Assembly: GCA_024234975.1 (NCBI GenBank) | Contig: JACKNH010000005.1 | Location: 62,001 to 126,000 of the forward strand | Length of the DNA: 64,000 nt | Reading direction: 5' to 3' | Source of the DNA: Gammaproteobacteria bacterium | GTDB lineage: Bacteria; Pseudomonadota; Gammaproteobacteria; Ga0077536 | In this document: positions 43,548 through 51,964 of the stretch, piece by piece | Numbering within the stretch: position 1 is the stretch's first letter | How the letters are laid out: the number at the start of each line of letters is the position of its first letter | Made by a program: the position numbers and the translations under genes | Notes under the pieces: model-generated | Seen by the model: the letters and a program-made list of their open reading frames with translations, nothing else | What the model was told of the DNA's origin: nothing | The model's database searches: none

Positions 43548-44360
43548 TTGCGCGTGATGCGGACCGGGGCTTTGACATTGCTGTTGTTGCTGGTGTCGGT
43601 CGCTGCCCTTGCGCAATTTGACGGTCGCCGCTCGCCGTTCGGCCGTCGTATGCATACCAACCCTGCCGCCACCGCCGGCACGCCACAGGCGGAATTCAAT
43701 TTCACCCGGTTGATCTACTCCGGCAATTCCATGGACGACATGGGGCGCGGCTTCGGCGGCTGGGGTTCGTGGCGAACCGATTGGCCCGAGGCCGAACAAC
43801 ATCTGATTCAGGGCATCCGCCGGCTGACCCTGGTCGAAACCGCCGACGACGGCCAGATCGTGCAGCTGTTCGACGACGCCTTGTTCGATTTCCCGATGCT
43901 GTATGCGGTTGAAGTCGGCCGCATGGAACTATCCCAGGCCGAAGCGGACAGATTACGCGAATACCTGCTGCGCGGCGGGTTTCTGATGGTCGACGATTTC
44001 CACGGCTCGCTGCAATGGCGCAATTTCGACCTGCAAATGCGTCGCGTCTTCCCGGATCGGGAGATCGTCGAGATCGATGAAGCCGACGAAGTCATGCATG
44101 TGATGTTCGACTTGAACAAGAAGATGCAGATAGCGGGAATCTTCGCCCTGCAGTTCGGTGTGACCTTTGAACAGGACGGCGTGACGCCCCATTGGCGCGG
44201 CATCTATGACGACGACGGACGGCTGATGGTGGCGATCAATTTCAACATGGACCTGGGAGACGCATGGGAGCATGCGGACTGGCCTGAATATCCGGAACCG
44301 ATGACGGCAATGGCCTACCGCTTCGGTGTCAATTACCTCATCTACGCGATGACCCACTGA
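43548..44360 (+). CDS. DUF4159 secreted protein, copy A
   Basis: A 270-residue exported protein with signal peptide (LTLLLLLVSVAALA). The DUF4159 core begins AEFNFTRLIYSGNSMDDMGRGFGGWGSW and continues with YLLRGGFLMVDDFHG, PHWRGIYDDDGRLMVAINFNMDLGDAWEHA and the terminal YLIYAMTH. The RGGFLMVDDFHG stretch resembles the glutamine-amidotransferase-like fold noted in the neighbour. TTG 43548 is chosen because AGGAG lies 5 nt upstream; GTG 43554 or ATG 43557 are alternatives. It opens the cluster, and its paralogue closes it. Confidence 0.85.
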   Translation: MRVMRTGALTLLLLLVSVAALAQFDGRRSPFGRRMHTNPAATAGTPQAEFNFTRLIYSGNSMDDMGRGFGGWGSWRTDWPEAEQHLIQGIRRLTLVETADDGQIVQLFDDALFDFPMLYAVEVGRMELSQAEADRLREYLLRGGFLMVDDFHGSLQWRNFDLQMRRVFPDREIVEIDEADEVMHVMFDLNKKMQIAGIFALQFGVTFEQDGVTPHWRGIYDDDGRLMVAINFNMDLGDAWEHADWPEYPEPMTAMAYRFGVNYLIYAMTH

Positions 44361-44480
44361 GCCGGCGCCGACAACATGCTGCCTGCCCACGCCGAACAGA
44401 GCGCCATGCCCGCGAATCATGTCTGCGCCCGTCGCGGCATGCCTGCACCCAACGTGCCGTCGGGATGGAAATGAACGGTC

Positions 44481-46724
44481 ATGTTTGAATTCCTGTTCAA
44501 GTATCCCGCCACGGCGTTTGCCACCGGCGACGTCGTGCCGGTTTCCGTCAACGCGTTCACGCTGATACTCATCGCGCTCGCCCTGTTCGCGGTGCTCGGC
44601 GCCAGCTGGTGGCGCAGCCGCGCATTGATGCCAGTGCAAAAGCTCACCGTGGTCGCTGTGCTGCAAGGGCTGGTGCTGGTGGTATTGCTGGCAATGCTGG
44701 CCCAGCCGTTGCTTGAACTGGAGCGACTGTCACCGGCTGACAACGCCGTGCTGGTCATGCTGGACACTTCGCGCAGCATGGCATTGAGCGACGATGGACA
44801 GAACACGCGGCTGACGCAAGCCACTGCAGCCGTGACGCCGGTGTTGGCGCGGTTGGGCGATGATTACCTCGTCAAGTTGAACCGCTTCGCCGCGGATGTC
44901 GGCGCGCTGGCGAGCATCGAAGACATCCCGCCGCCGGCCGATGGCTCGGCGTTGCTGGGCGGCATCAAGTCGCTGCTGGAAAGCGAACGGCAGACGGCGA
45001 TCGGCGCGCTGATCGTGGTGTCGGACGGCGCCGACACCGACAACCAGGCAACAAATGCGGCGATCGCCGAGATTGCACGTTACGGGATCCCGGTACACAC
45101 CATCGGCGTCGGCGCCGAAGTGGTGCCGGAGGATATCGAACTGGCCGCGGTGGATCTGCCGCAGACCGCTCCGCCAGGCATTGAATTGTCGGGCACGGTC
45201 GCTGTGCGGTCATCACTGGCCGGGCCGGCGGTGATCAAGGTGTATGACGACGACGCCATCCTCAGCACGCGGGATGTGGTACTGACCGGGAACGGCGTGA
45301 CGCAGCGTTTCGAGATATCGGTGCCTACCGGGCGCGAAGGATTGCGCGCATTGCGTGTGAGCATCGAAGGGCAGCAACTCGAGCGCAATGAAATCAATAA
45401 CGAACGTCGCCATGTCATCAGCATCAGCGATCGGCAACAGAAAGTGTTGTACGTGGAGGGCGAGCCACGCTGGGAATACAAATTCATCCGGCGTGCAATC
45501 GGCCCCGACCAGGGCGTTGAGTTCCATACCTTGCTGCAGACCTCGACCAACAACTGGTATCGCCAGGGCATCACCGATGACAGCCAGCTGCGTGACGGAC
45601 TGCCGGCGACCACCGAGGAATTGTTCGATTACGACGCCATCATCATCGGCAGCCAGGCGGCGACCGGCTTCTCGACCGCGCAACTCGACGCGTTGAAACG
45701 TTACGTCAGTGAACGTGGCGGATCGTTGATGTTGCTGGGCGGGCGCGAAGGTCTTGCCGACGGCAACTGGGAAGGCACGCCGGTGGCCGATGTCCTGCCG
45801 GTATTTCTGCCGCTGACCGATGCGCCCACCTTTGTGCGCGAAATGGTCAAGGTCAGGCCAACCACCGCTGGTCTGCGCACACCGTGGTTGCAGTTCGCCG
45901 ATGACGACACCACAAACCAGGCGCGCTGGGCGGCGTTGCCGGCGATTGCCGATCACCAGGTGGTCGGCACAGCCAAGCCCGGCGCCACCGTATTGCTTGA
46001 AATCGATCAACCCGGCCAGGCGGCGCCGTTGCTGGTTACGCAGCGCTACGGTCGCGGCCAGGTATTCGTACTGGGTACCGGCGGTACCTGGCGTTGGCAG
46101 ATGCAGATGCCGCTGGAAGATCAATCGCACGAGTTGTTCTGGCAGCGATTCATGCAGGAATTGTTGCGCCCGGTACCGGGCCGGATCTCATTCTCGACCG
46201 AAAAGACCTGGTATGCCGATGAGCCGCGTATCGCGGTCAACGCCCGCGTGTTGGACAAGCAATTCAAACCGCTGGATGCCGCGGTGGTCGACGTCAACGT
46301 TGTTGATGAAAGTGGTGCGCGCCAGCAGGTGACGCTGCGTCGCGTGGCGGGTTCCCCTGGCGAATTCAATGGTGAAGTCGACAGCGGCGCGAATGGCATG
46401 CTGCGCATGGATTTCGCCGCGCGCGAGACGCCCGCCGCCGAAGTCGTCGACGGTTCATTGTTCGTCGCGCATGACAGCGGGCGCCGTGAATTCTTCGCCG
46501 CTGCGCAGAATCGCGGCCTGTTACAACAGATCGCGGATGCCACCGGTGGCCGTTACTGGTCGCTGGACGCCGTTGAAGATCTTCCCGCGGCGCTGGCCTT
46601 CTCCGACGCAGGCATCACGCGGCGCGAGCAATTGCCGTTATGGAATATGCCATTGATGTTTTTACTGTTGCTTGGTTTGACCGCCAGCCAATGGTTACTG
46701 CGTCGGCATTGGGGGTACCTGTGA
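44481..46724 (+). CDS. Membrane protein with vWA and GATase-like domains
   Basis: A 747-residue protein with two N-terminal helices, a vWA domain with a complete-looking MIDAS start (Asp95, Ser97, Ser99 in DTSRSMA), a middle region with beta-rich parts and a GATase-like stretch (YDAIIIGSQAATGFS, LKRYVSERGGSLMLLGG), and a C-terminal helix. Similar proteins occur beside MoxR/DUF58 genes. It probably presents periplasmic vWA and GATase folds on the inner membrane. It ends in TGATG, overlapping the next start. No enzymatic Cys of a true GATase is apparent. Confidence 0.82.
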   Translation: MFEFLFKYPATAFATGDVVPVSVNAFTLILIALALFAVLGASWWRSRALMPVQKLTVVAVLQGLVLVVLLAMLAQPLLELERLSPADNAVLVMLDTSRSMALSDDGQNTRLTQATAAVTPVLARLGDDYLVKLNRFAADVGALASIEDIPPPADGSALLGGIKSLLESERQTAIGALIVVSDGADTDNQATNAAIAEIARYGIPVHTIGVGAEVVPEDIELAAVDLPQTAPPGIELSGTVAVRSSLAGPAVIKVYDDDAILSTRDVVLTGNGVTQRFEISVPTGREGLRALRVSIEGQQLERNEINNERRHVISISDRQQKVLYVEGEPRWEYKFIRRAIGPDQGVEFHTLLQTSTNNWYRQGITDDSQLRDGLPATTEELFDYDAIIIGSQAATGFSTAQLDALKRYVSERGGSLMLLGGREGLADGNWEGTPVADVLPVFLPLTDAPTFVREMVKVRPTTAGLRTPWLQFADDDTTNQARWAALPAIADHQVVGTAKPGATVLLEIDQPGQAAPLLVTQRYGRGQVFVLGTGGTWRWQMQMPLEDQSHELFWQRFMQELLRPVPGRISFSTEKTWYADEPRIAVNARVLDKQFKPLDAAVVDVNVVDESGARQQVTLRRVAGSPGEFNGEVDSGANGMLRMDFAARETPAAEVVDGSLFVAHDSGRREFFAAAQNRGLLQQIADATGGRYWSLDAVEDLPAALAFSDAGITRREQLPLWNMPLMFLLLLGLTASQWLLRRHWGYL

Positions 46725-47668
46725 TGCGTGGGCATCGAAGTCGCAACACTCTCGGCCTCGTCCTGTTTGCCGGCATCGCAGCGGCGACGATGGTCCTCAC
46801 ACAGACCGCTGCCGCGTCGGCACGTTACCTGGTGGTGCAAGGTCTGACAGGCGAGAGCCAGTACCAGGGGTTGTTCGATGAGCAATTGCATGTCATCGAG
46901 GAATCGGCACGGCAACAGGCTGCCGATGCCGACATCACCGTACTCGCAGGCAGTGATGCGACCCTGGCAAATATCCGCTCGGCCTTTGCCACGCTGGCCA
47001 ACGGACTGACCGTGAGTGATTCCGTGCAACTCATTTTACTGGGCCATGGCAGTTACGACGGGCGCCAGTACAAATTCAATATCGCGGGCCCCGATCTCAC
47101 CGACGACGAATTGCAACAGATGCTGGACACGCTGGCGCCGGCGCCCACGTTGATTCTGGCGATGACCAGTTCCAGCGGCGCGCTGCAACGCAAGCTGGCT
47201 GCGGACCACCGCGTAATCATCACCGCGACCAAGAGCGGACTGGAGCGCAACGCGCCGGTGTTCGCGCAATTCTGGGTGCGTGGTCTGGGCAACGCCGATG
47301 CGGATACCGACAAGAACTCGCTGCTGTCCGCGCGTGAGTTGTTTGAGTATTGCAGCAACCGTGTCGAAGCCCACTATCGCGAGCAGGCGCTGCTTGCCAC
47401 CGAACATGCCGTGCTGGAAGGGCAGAACGCCGCCGAGCGTTTCACCGTCGCCCGCGTCGGCGTGCTGGCCAAGGCGGACCTGGCGCCGGCGGTGGAAGGT
47501 TTGATCGCACAACGTACGCAACTGGAGGATCAGTTGCGTGAACTGCGCGGGGCGCGTGAGCGCATGGACGAAGATGCCTACCTCGATCAGCTGGAGCCGC
47601 TGATGCTGGAGCTGGGTCGTCTGCAGCGCGAGATCGATGCGCAGACCTTGCTGGATACGCCGGAGTGA
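46724..47668 (+). CDS. Exported caspase-fold (C13/C14-like) protein with catalytic Cys replaced by Ser
   Basis: A 314-residue protein with a signal sequence (LGLVLFAGIAAATMVLTQTAA) and a caspase-like hemoglobinase fold. The catalytic His region is LLGHGSYDG (His108), but the place expected to hold the D-x-C-x-S-G nucleophile reads MTSSSGA (Ser149 in the Cys position). The fold continues with VIITATKSG and ADTDKNSLLSARELFEY, as in C13-like bacterial proteins. A coiled-coil segment closes the C-terminus. ATG 46724 overlaps the stop of the preceding gene (TGATG). It may be a pseudoenzyme or a serine variant. Confidence 0.6.
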   Translation: MRGHRSRNTLGLVLFAGIAAATMVLTQTAAASARYLVVQGLTGESQYQGLFDEQLHVIEESARQQAADADITVLAGSDATLANIRSAFATLANGLTVSDSVQLILLGHGSYDGRQYKFNIAGPDLTDDELQQMLDTLAPAPTLILAMTSSSGALQRKLAADHRVIITATKSGLERNAPVFAQFWVRGLGNADADTDKNSLLSARELFEYCSNRVEAHYREQALLATEHAVLEGQNAAERFTVARVGVLAKADLAPAVEGLIAQRTQLEDQLRELRGARERMDEDAYLDQLEPLMLELGRLQREIDAQTLLDTPE

Positions 47669-47674
47669 TTGTGC

Positions 47675-49978
47675 ATGCCGCGTACCGTTGAAGGGTTACC
47701 TGCCAGGAGCGCCCGCGCGGTGCGTGGCTGGCTGACGCTGACGCTGGCATGTCAGATGACCACGGCTGCTGCCTATCAGATCGATTACAGCGCGGATCGC
47801 CCGGCATCATTGCGGCCGTGTGATGAGATGCTGTGGCACGGCCAACGCGGCGCGGCGCAAGTCTGTTATGGCGAACTGTTGCAATCAAATCCGGATACGC
47901 TGGTGCGGGCGGAAATCGCCTGGGCCAACGATGATGTGCGCGGCGCGCATGAGTTGTTCAAGGCCGCGGTGCGCGAACGGCCGGGCAATGCGCAGATTCT
48001 GACACGTTGGGGTTTCCTGCATCTGCAGACCTGGCAGGACCAGGATGCGATTCAGTTGTTCCAGGAAGCATTGACCGCGAACGCCGATTACCAGGATGCG
48101 CGGCTGGGCATCGCCACTGCGGTCATCGGTCAGTATCGCGAGAGTCCGGATGAGAGTATCGACAAGATCCTCGAGGACAACCCGCGCGATATCCGCACCG
48201 TGTTGATCAACGCAAGGATGGAACTCGAGCGCAGCAACCTGGAAGCGGCGCAGACCCAACTGGCTCTGGCGCGCGAGGTATTGCCCGGGTACGCGCCGCC
48301 GCTGGAGATCGACGCGCTGACCGCGGCTGCGGATTATCTTCTTGATGTGGACCCGGCAGCCGCCATCAACAAGGTGCTGGCCTATAACCCGGTGTACGGG
48401 GACTTGTTCGTCACGCTCGCGCACTTCTCCGAGATCACTTATCGCTATCGCGATGCCTCCGACTTCCTGCAGCGTGGCGTGGATATCGAGCCGGACAATT
48501 GGCGGGCGCGCGCTGCACTTGGCATGAACGAGGCACGGCTGAACCACATCGATGTCGCCCGCGAACATCTCGCGGTGGCTTACCGCGGCGATCCGTTCAA
48601 TCCTGAAACCGTGAACATGTTGCGTCTGTTCGATACGTTTCCGGACTACGTAGTGAACACGGTGACGCTGCAGTACGAAGTGGCCGGCATTATGCACGCG
48701 GCCGACGTCATCATGCGGATACACAAGGACGAGGACACCATCCTGCGGCCATACGTGATTGATCTCTTTCAACGCGCATTGCCGGTGTTCGCGCGCCGCT
48801 ACGATTTCATTCCCGAAGAGCCAATCGTGATCGAGATGTATCCCAATCACGATGACTTCACCGTCCGTACCGTCGGCAGTCCGGGTGTGGGTCTGCTGGG
48901 CGTCACCTTCGGTTACCTGTTCGCCATGGATACGCCGGGCGGACGCACCTCCGGCGATTTCCATTGGGGCACGACGCTGTGGCACGAACTGGCGCATGTG
49001 TTCACGCTGGAAGCTTCCGCCCACCGCATCCCGCGCTGGTTGAGTGAAGGATTGTCGGTTTATGAGGAATGGCATAGCGGCCCGGTGCCGTCGATCCAGT
49101 TCCGCGACATCGTGTTCCAGGCCTTGCAGGAAAAATTGTTCCTTCCTGTCACCGAACTCGACGGCGGATTTGTCCGCCCCACCTATGCCGACCAGGTACT
49201 GGTCTCCTATGTCCAGGCAGGTCTCATCTGCGACTACATCGATGGTCGCTGGGGCGATGCGGTATTCGCGCGCATCATCGCCGCGTTACGCAACGGCGCC
49301 GACACGGCGGCAGTGGTGCGGCAGGTGCTGAACATCGAACCTGAAGAGTTTGATCGTCAGTTTCTCGAGCATGTTCATCAGAAGTACGCCAAGGTACTGG
49401 AGAATTTCGACTTCTGGCAGGAATTGCAGGGCGTGATGGCGCGGGCCGCGCAAGGCAGGCAATGGGATGACATTACCGGCCTGGCGCGCGAAAGCCTGGA
49501 TATCTATCCCGAGCATGCCGAATCCGGCAGCGCATGGGGCTACCTGGCGCGCGCCGCACGCGAAGCCGGTGACGACGCAACGGAATTGGACGCGCTGGAG
49601 CAGTTCTATGCCCGCGGCGGTTATGTGCCGGCGCTGTTGCGGCGTCTGGAGGAAATCTACGACGCGCGCGGCGAGCAGGCCAAAGCGCACCAGGTGCGCT
49701 TGTCGCTGACGCTGGTCGCGCCGCAGGAAGAGTCGCTGCACCGTGCACTGGCCAGCGATTTCCGCGGAGAAAGCGCGTTCGATAAAGCGGTGATCGAATA
49801 CCAGATGCTGCTGAGCATGGATGTGCTGGATCGCGCCAGCGTCTATCTCGGCCTGGCGCAGACTTATGCCGCGCAAGGTGATCGCAAGGCGGCGCGGCGG
49901 AATGTATTGCGCGCGCTGGATATCGCGCCGTTGTACCGCGAGGCGCAGGACCTGCTGCTGCAGTTGCGCGACATGTAA
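47675..49978 (+). CDS. Exported TPR protein with MA-clan (gluzincin) metalloprotease domain
   Basis: A 767-residue protein with a signal peptide, several TPR-like helical repeats (residues about 45-350), then a zinc protease domain: His437-Glu438-Leu-Ala-His441 (HELAH) with the third ligand in WLSEGLSVYEE (Glu458), the pattern of the peptidase_MA-like gluzincins. A second TPR block closes the protein. It should be a periplasmic or extracellular protease with protein-binding repeats. ATG 47675 has GGAG 9 nt upstream; TTG 47669 is an alternative. The MoxR gene begins 45 bp after its stop. Confidence 0.85.
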   Translation: MPRTVEGLPARSARAVRGWLTLTLACQMTTAAAYQIDYSADRPASLRPCDEMLWHGQRGAAQVCYGELLQSNPDTLVRAEIAWANDDVRGAHELFKAAVRERPGNAQILTRWGFLHLQTWQDQDAIQLFQEALTANADYQDARLGIATAVIGQYRESPDESIDKILEDNPRDIRTVLINARMELERSNLEAAQTQLALAREVLPGYAPPLEIDALTAAADYLLDVDPAAAINKVLAYNPVYGDLFVTLAHFSEITYRYRDASDFLQRGVDIEPDNWRARAALGMNEARLNHIDVAREHLAVAYRGDPFNPETVNMLRLFDTFPDYVVNTVTLQYEVAGIMHAADVIMRIHKDEDTILRPYVIDLFQRALPVFARRYDFIPEEPIVIEMYPNHDDFTVRTVGSPGVGLLGVTFGYLFAMDTPGGRTSGDFHWGTTLWHELAHVFTLEASAHRIPRWLSEGLSVYEEWHSGPVPSIQFRDIVFQALQEKLFLPVTELDGGFVRPTYADQVLVSYVQAGLICDYIDGRWGDAVFARIIAALRNGADTAAVVRQVLNIEPEEFDRQFLEHVHQKYAKVLENFDFWQELQGVMARAAQGRQWDDITGLARESLDIYPEHAESGSAWGYLARAAREAGDDATELDALEQFYARGGYVPALLRRLEEIYDARGEQAKAHQVRLSLTLVAPQEESLHRALASDFRGESAFDKAVIEYQMLLSMDVLDRASVYLGLAQTYAAQGDRKAARRNVLRALDIAPLYREAQDLLLQLRDM

Positions 49979-50023
49979 GCGGGTGGACTGAGAAGTACGA
50001 CAAGACAAGAAATGGGGCAATGA

Positions 50024-51043
50024 ATGAGTGATTTCCAGAGTGGTGCAGGATCACTGTCGTCCGACGCGGTAGCGGTCGCGGAGAATTTCACGACGACGAT
50101 GCAGGCCATCCGCGGCGAGGTGGCCAAGGTCATCGTCGGCCAGCACAACGTCGTCGAATCATTGCTGATTACCTTGCTGGTCGGCGGGCACTGCCTCATC
50201 ACCGGTCTGCCGGGAACGGCAAAGACCTTGCTGGTGCGCACACTGAGCCAGGCCTTGGGCCTTGAGTTCAAGCGCATCCAGTTCACGCCTGACCTGATGC
50301 CCACCGACATCACCGGTACCGACATCATCGAGGAAGACCCCGCCACCGGTCACCGCTCCTGGACATTCGTCCCCGGCCCGGTGTTCGCCAACGTGTTGCT
50401 CGCCGACGAAATCAATCGAACGCCGCCCAAGACCCAGTCGGCCTTGCTCGAAGCGATGCAGGAAGGTTCGGTCACCGTGCGTGGCGGACGTCATCTGTTG
50501 CCATCACCCTTCTTCGTGCTGGCCACGCAGAATCCGATTGAACTGGAAGGCACGTACACGTTGCCGGAAGCCCAGCTCGATCGCTTCCTGTTCAACGTAT
50601 TGCTGGATTACCTGACGCCCGAGCAGGAAATGGACGTGTTGCTGCGAAACACCGGCGGTACGCCGCTGGAAGAGGTGAACGCCTGTACCGATGGCGAGCA
50701 GATCAAGCAATTCCAGTGGCTGGTGCGGCAGATCCCGATCGAGACCGGCGTCGCCCGTCGCATCATTGAAGTGGTGCGCGCGACACGCCCGACCGACCCC
50801 ACGGCGTCCGATATGGTGCGCAAATACCTGAAGTACGGCGCCAGCGTCCGCGCGACGCAATTCCTCGCGTTGGGCGGCAAGGCGCGCGCGTTGTTGCACG
50901 GCCGTTACCACGTGGCGATGGAAGATGTCGAGGCGCTGGTCAAGCCGGTGCTGCGTCATCGCATCATCACCAATTACTTTGCCGAATCCGACGGCATAAC
51001 AGCGGACGCGATTCTAGAACGCATCATCGGGAGCCGCGGTTGA
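50024..51043 (+). CDS. MoxR-family AAA+ ATPase
   Basis: A 339-residue cytosolic AAA+ ATPase of the MoxR branch. Walker A is GLPGTAKT (61-68), Walker B LLADEINR (Asp128-Glu129), and the sensor and QNPIELEGTYTLPEAQLDRF segments follow. MoxR proteins act as chaperones for assembly or metal insertion into partner complexes, usually with DUF58 and vWA proteins, as encoded next. The stop overlaps the DUF58 start (TTGA), indicating coupled translation. Confidence 0.95.
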   Translation: MSDFQSGAGSLSSDAVAVAENFTTTMQAIRGEVAKVIVGQHNVVESLLITLLVGGHCLITGLPGTAKTLLVRTLSQALGLEFKRIQFTPDLMPTDITGTDIIEEDPATGHRSWTFVPGPVFANVLLADEINRTPPKTQSALLEAMQEGSVTVRGGRHLLPSPFFVLATQNPIELEGTYTLPEAQLDRFLFNVLLDYLTPEQEMDVLLRNTGGTPLEEVNACTDGEQIKQFQWLVRQIPIETGVARRIIEVVRATRPTDPTASDMVRKYLKYGASVRATQFLALGGKARALLHGRYHVAMEDVEALVKPVLRHRIITNYFAESDGITADAILERIIGSRG

Positions 51044-51942
51044 GCAGTCCCGCACCAGCGGTGTCACTGCTGCGGCCCGAGGTGCTCGCGGGCCTGGGCA
51101 ATCTCGATCTGGTCGCGCGTGCCGTGGTCGATGGCGCCATGGTCGGTTTACACCAGTCGGCGGATTTCGGCTTCAGCCAGGAGTTCGCCGAATACCGCGC
51201 CTACCGCGAAGGCGATGACCTCAGGTTTGTCGACTGGAATGTCTTTGCCCGCACCGGGCGAACATATCTGAAGCAGTACCGCGGCGAAACCAATGCGCAT
51301 CTGACCTTGATGATAGACGCCAGCGCCTCGATGGGCTTCGGCTCCGGCGCGGTACAGAAGATCGATTGCGCGCGCTATCTGGCCGCGGCGTTGGGCTATC
51401 TGGCCCGGCGGCAGCACGACCGGGTAGGCATGATGGTATTCGACGACAAGCTGCGTGATTACCGGCCACCGCGTGCCGGCGTCGCCGCCTTTCACGGCCT
51501 GCTGCATTCGCTGGAGCAGGTTCATGCGCGCGCCCGGACTGAGTTCAACGCCGTGGTGGAGCATTACTGCGCGCACAGCAAGGGCGCCGGTCTGCTTGCG
51601 ATCCTGTCTGACTTTCTGACGGATCCCGAGCAGTTGCTCGAAGTGATGAAACCGCTGCGCGCGCTGCGCACCGACGTCATCCTGTTCCAGATACTGGACC
51701 CTGAGGAACTGCGGCCTGACTTGCGCGCAGCAGTCCGCTATGAAGACGTCGAGACCGGTGAGCAGATCAATGTTGTACCGGCCTTCATGCACGGCGATTA
51801 CCGGCAACGGATGACCGCGCATATCGACGCCATTCACGATGCCGCTGCACGCTACGGCATTGACCATATTCTGGTCGATACCAGTCAGCCGCTGGACCAG
51901 GCCTTGCGCGGTTACCTGCTGCGGCGGCAGATCAGGCGTTGA
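51040..51942 (+). CDS. DUF58 domain protein with vWA-type MIDAS
   Basis: A 300-residue cytosolic protein. The DUF58 signature YREGDDLRFVDWNVFART is followed by a vWA core with MIDAS residues Asp93, Ser95 and Ser97 (MIDASASMG). DUF58 proteins partner with MoxR ATPases in Bat/Moc-type systems. The start TTG 51040 lies inside the MoxR stop (TTGA), with GGGAG 6 nt upstream. It is followed by the BatA-like gene after 22 bp. Confidence 0.93.
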   Translation: MSSPAPAVSLLRPEVLAGLGNLDLVARAVVDGAMVGLHQSADFGFSQEFAEYRAYREGDDLRFVDWNVFARTGRTYLKQYRGETNAHLTLMIDASASMGFGSGAVQKIDCARYLAAALGYLARRQHDRVGMMVFDDKLRDYRPPRAGVAAFHGLLHSLEQVHARARTEFNAVVEHYCAHSKGAGLLAILSDFLTDPEQLLEVMKPLRALRTDVILFQILDPEELRPDLRAAVRYEDVETGEQINVVPAFMHGDYRQRMTAHIDAIHDAAARYGIDHILVDTSQPLDQALRGYLLRRQIRR

Positions 51943-51964
51943 ACGCGATGGAGACGATACCGTC

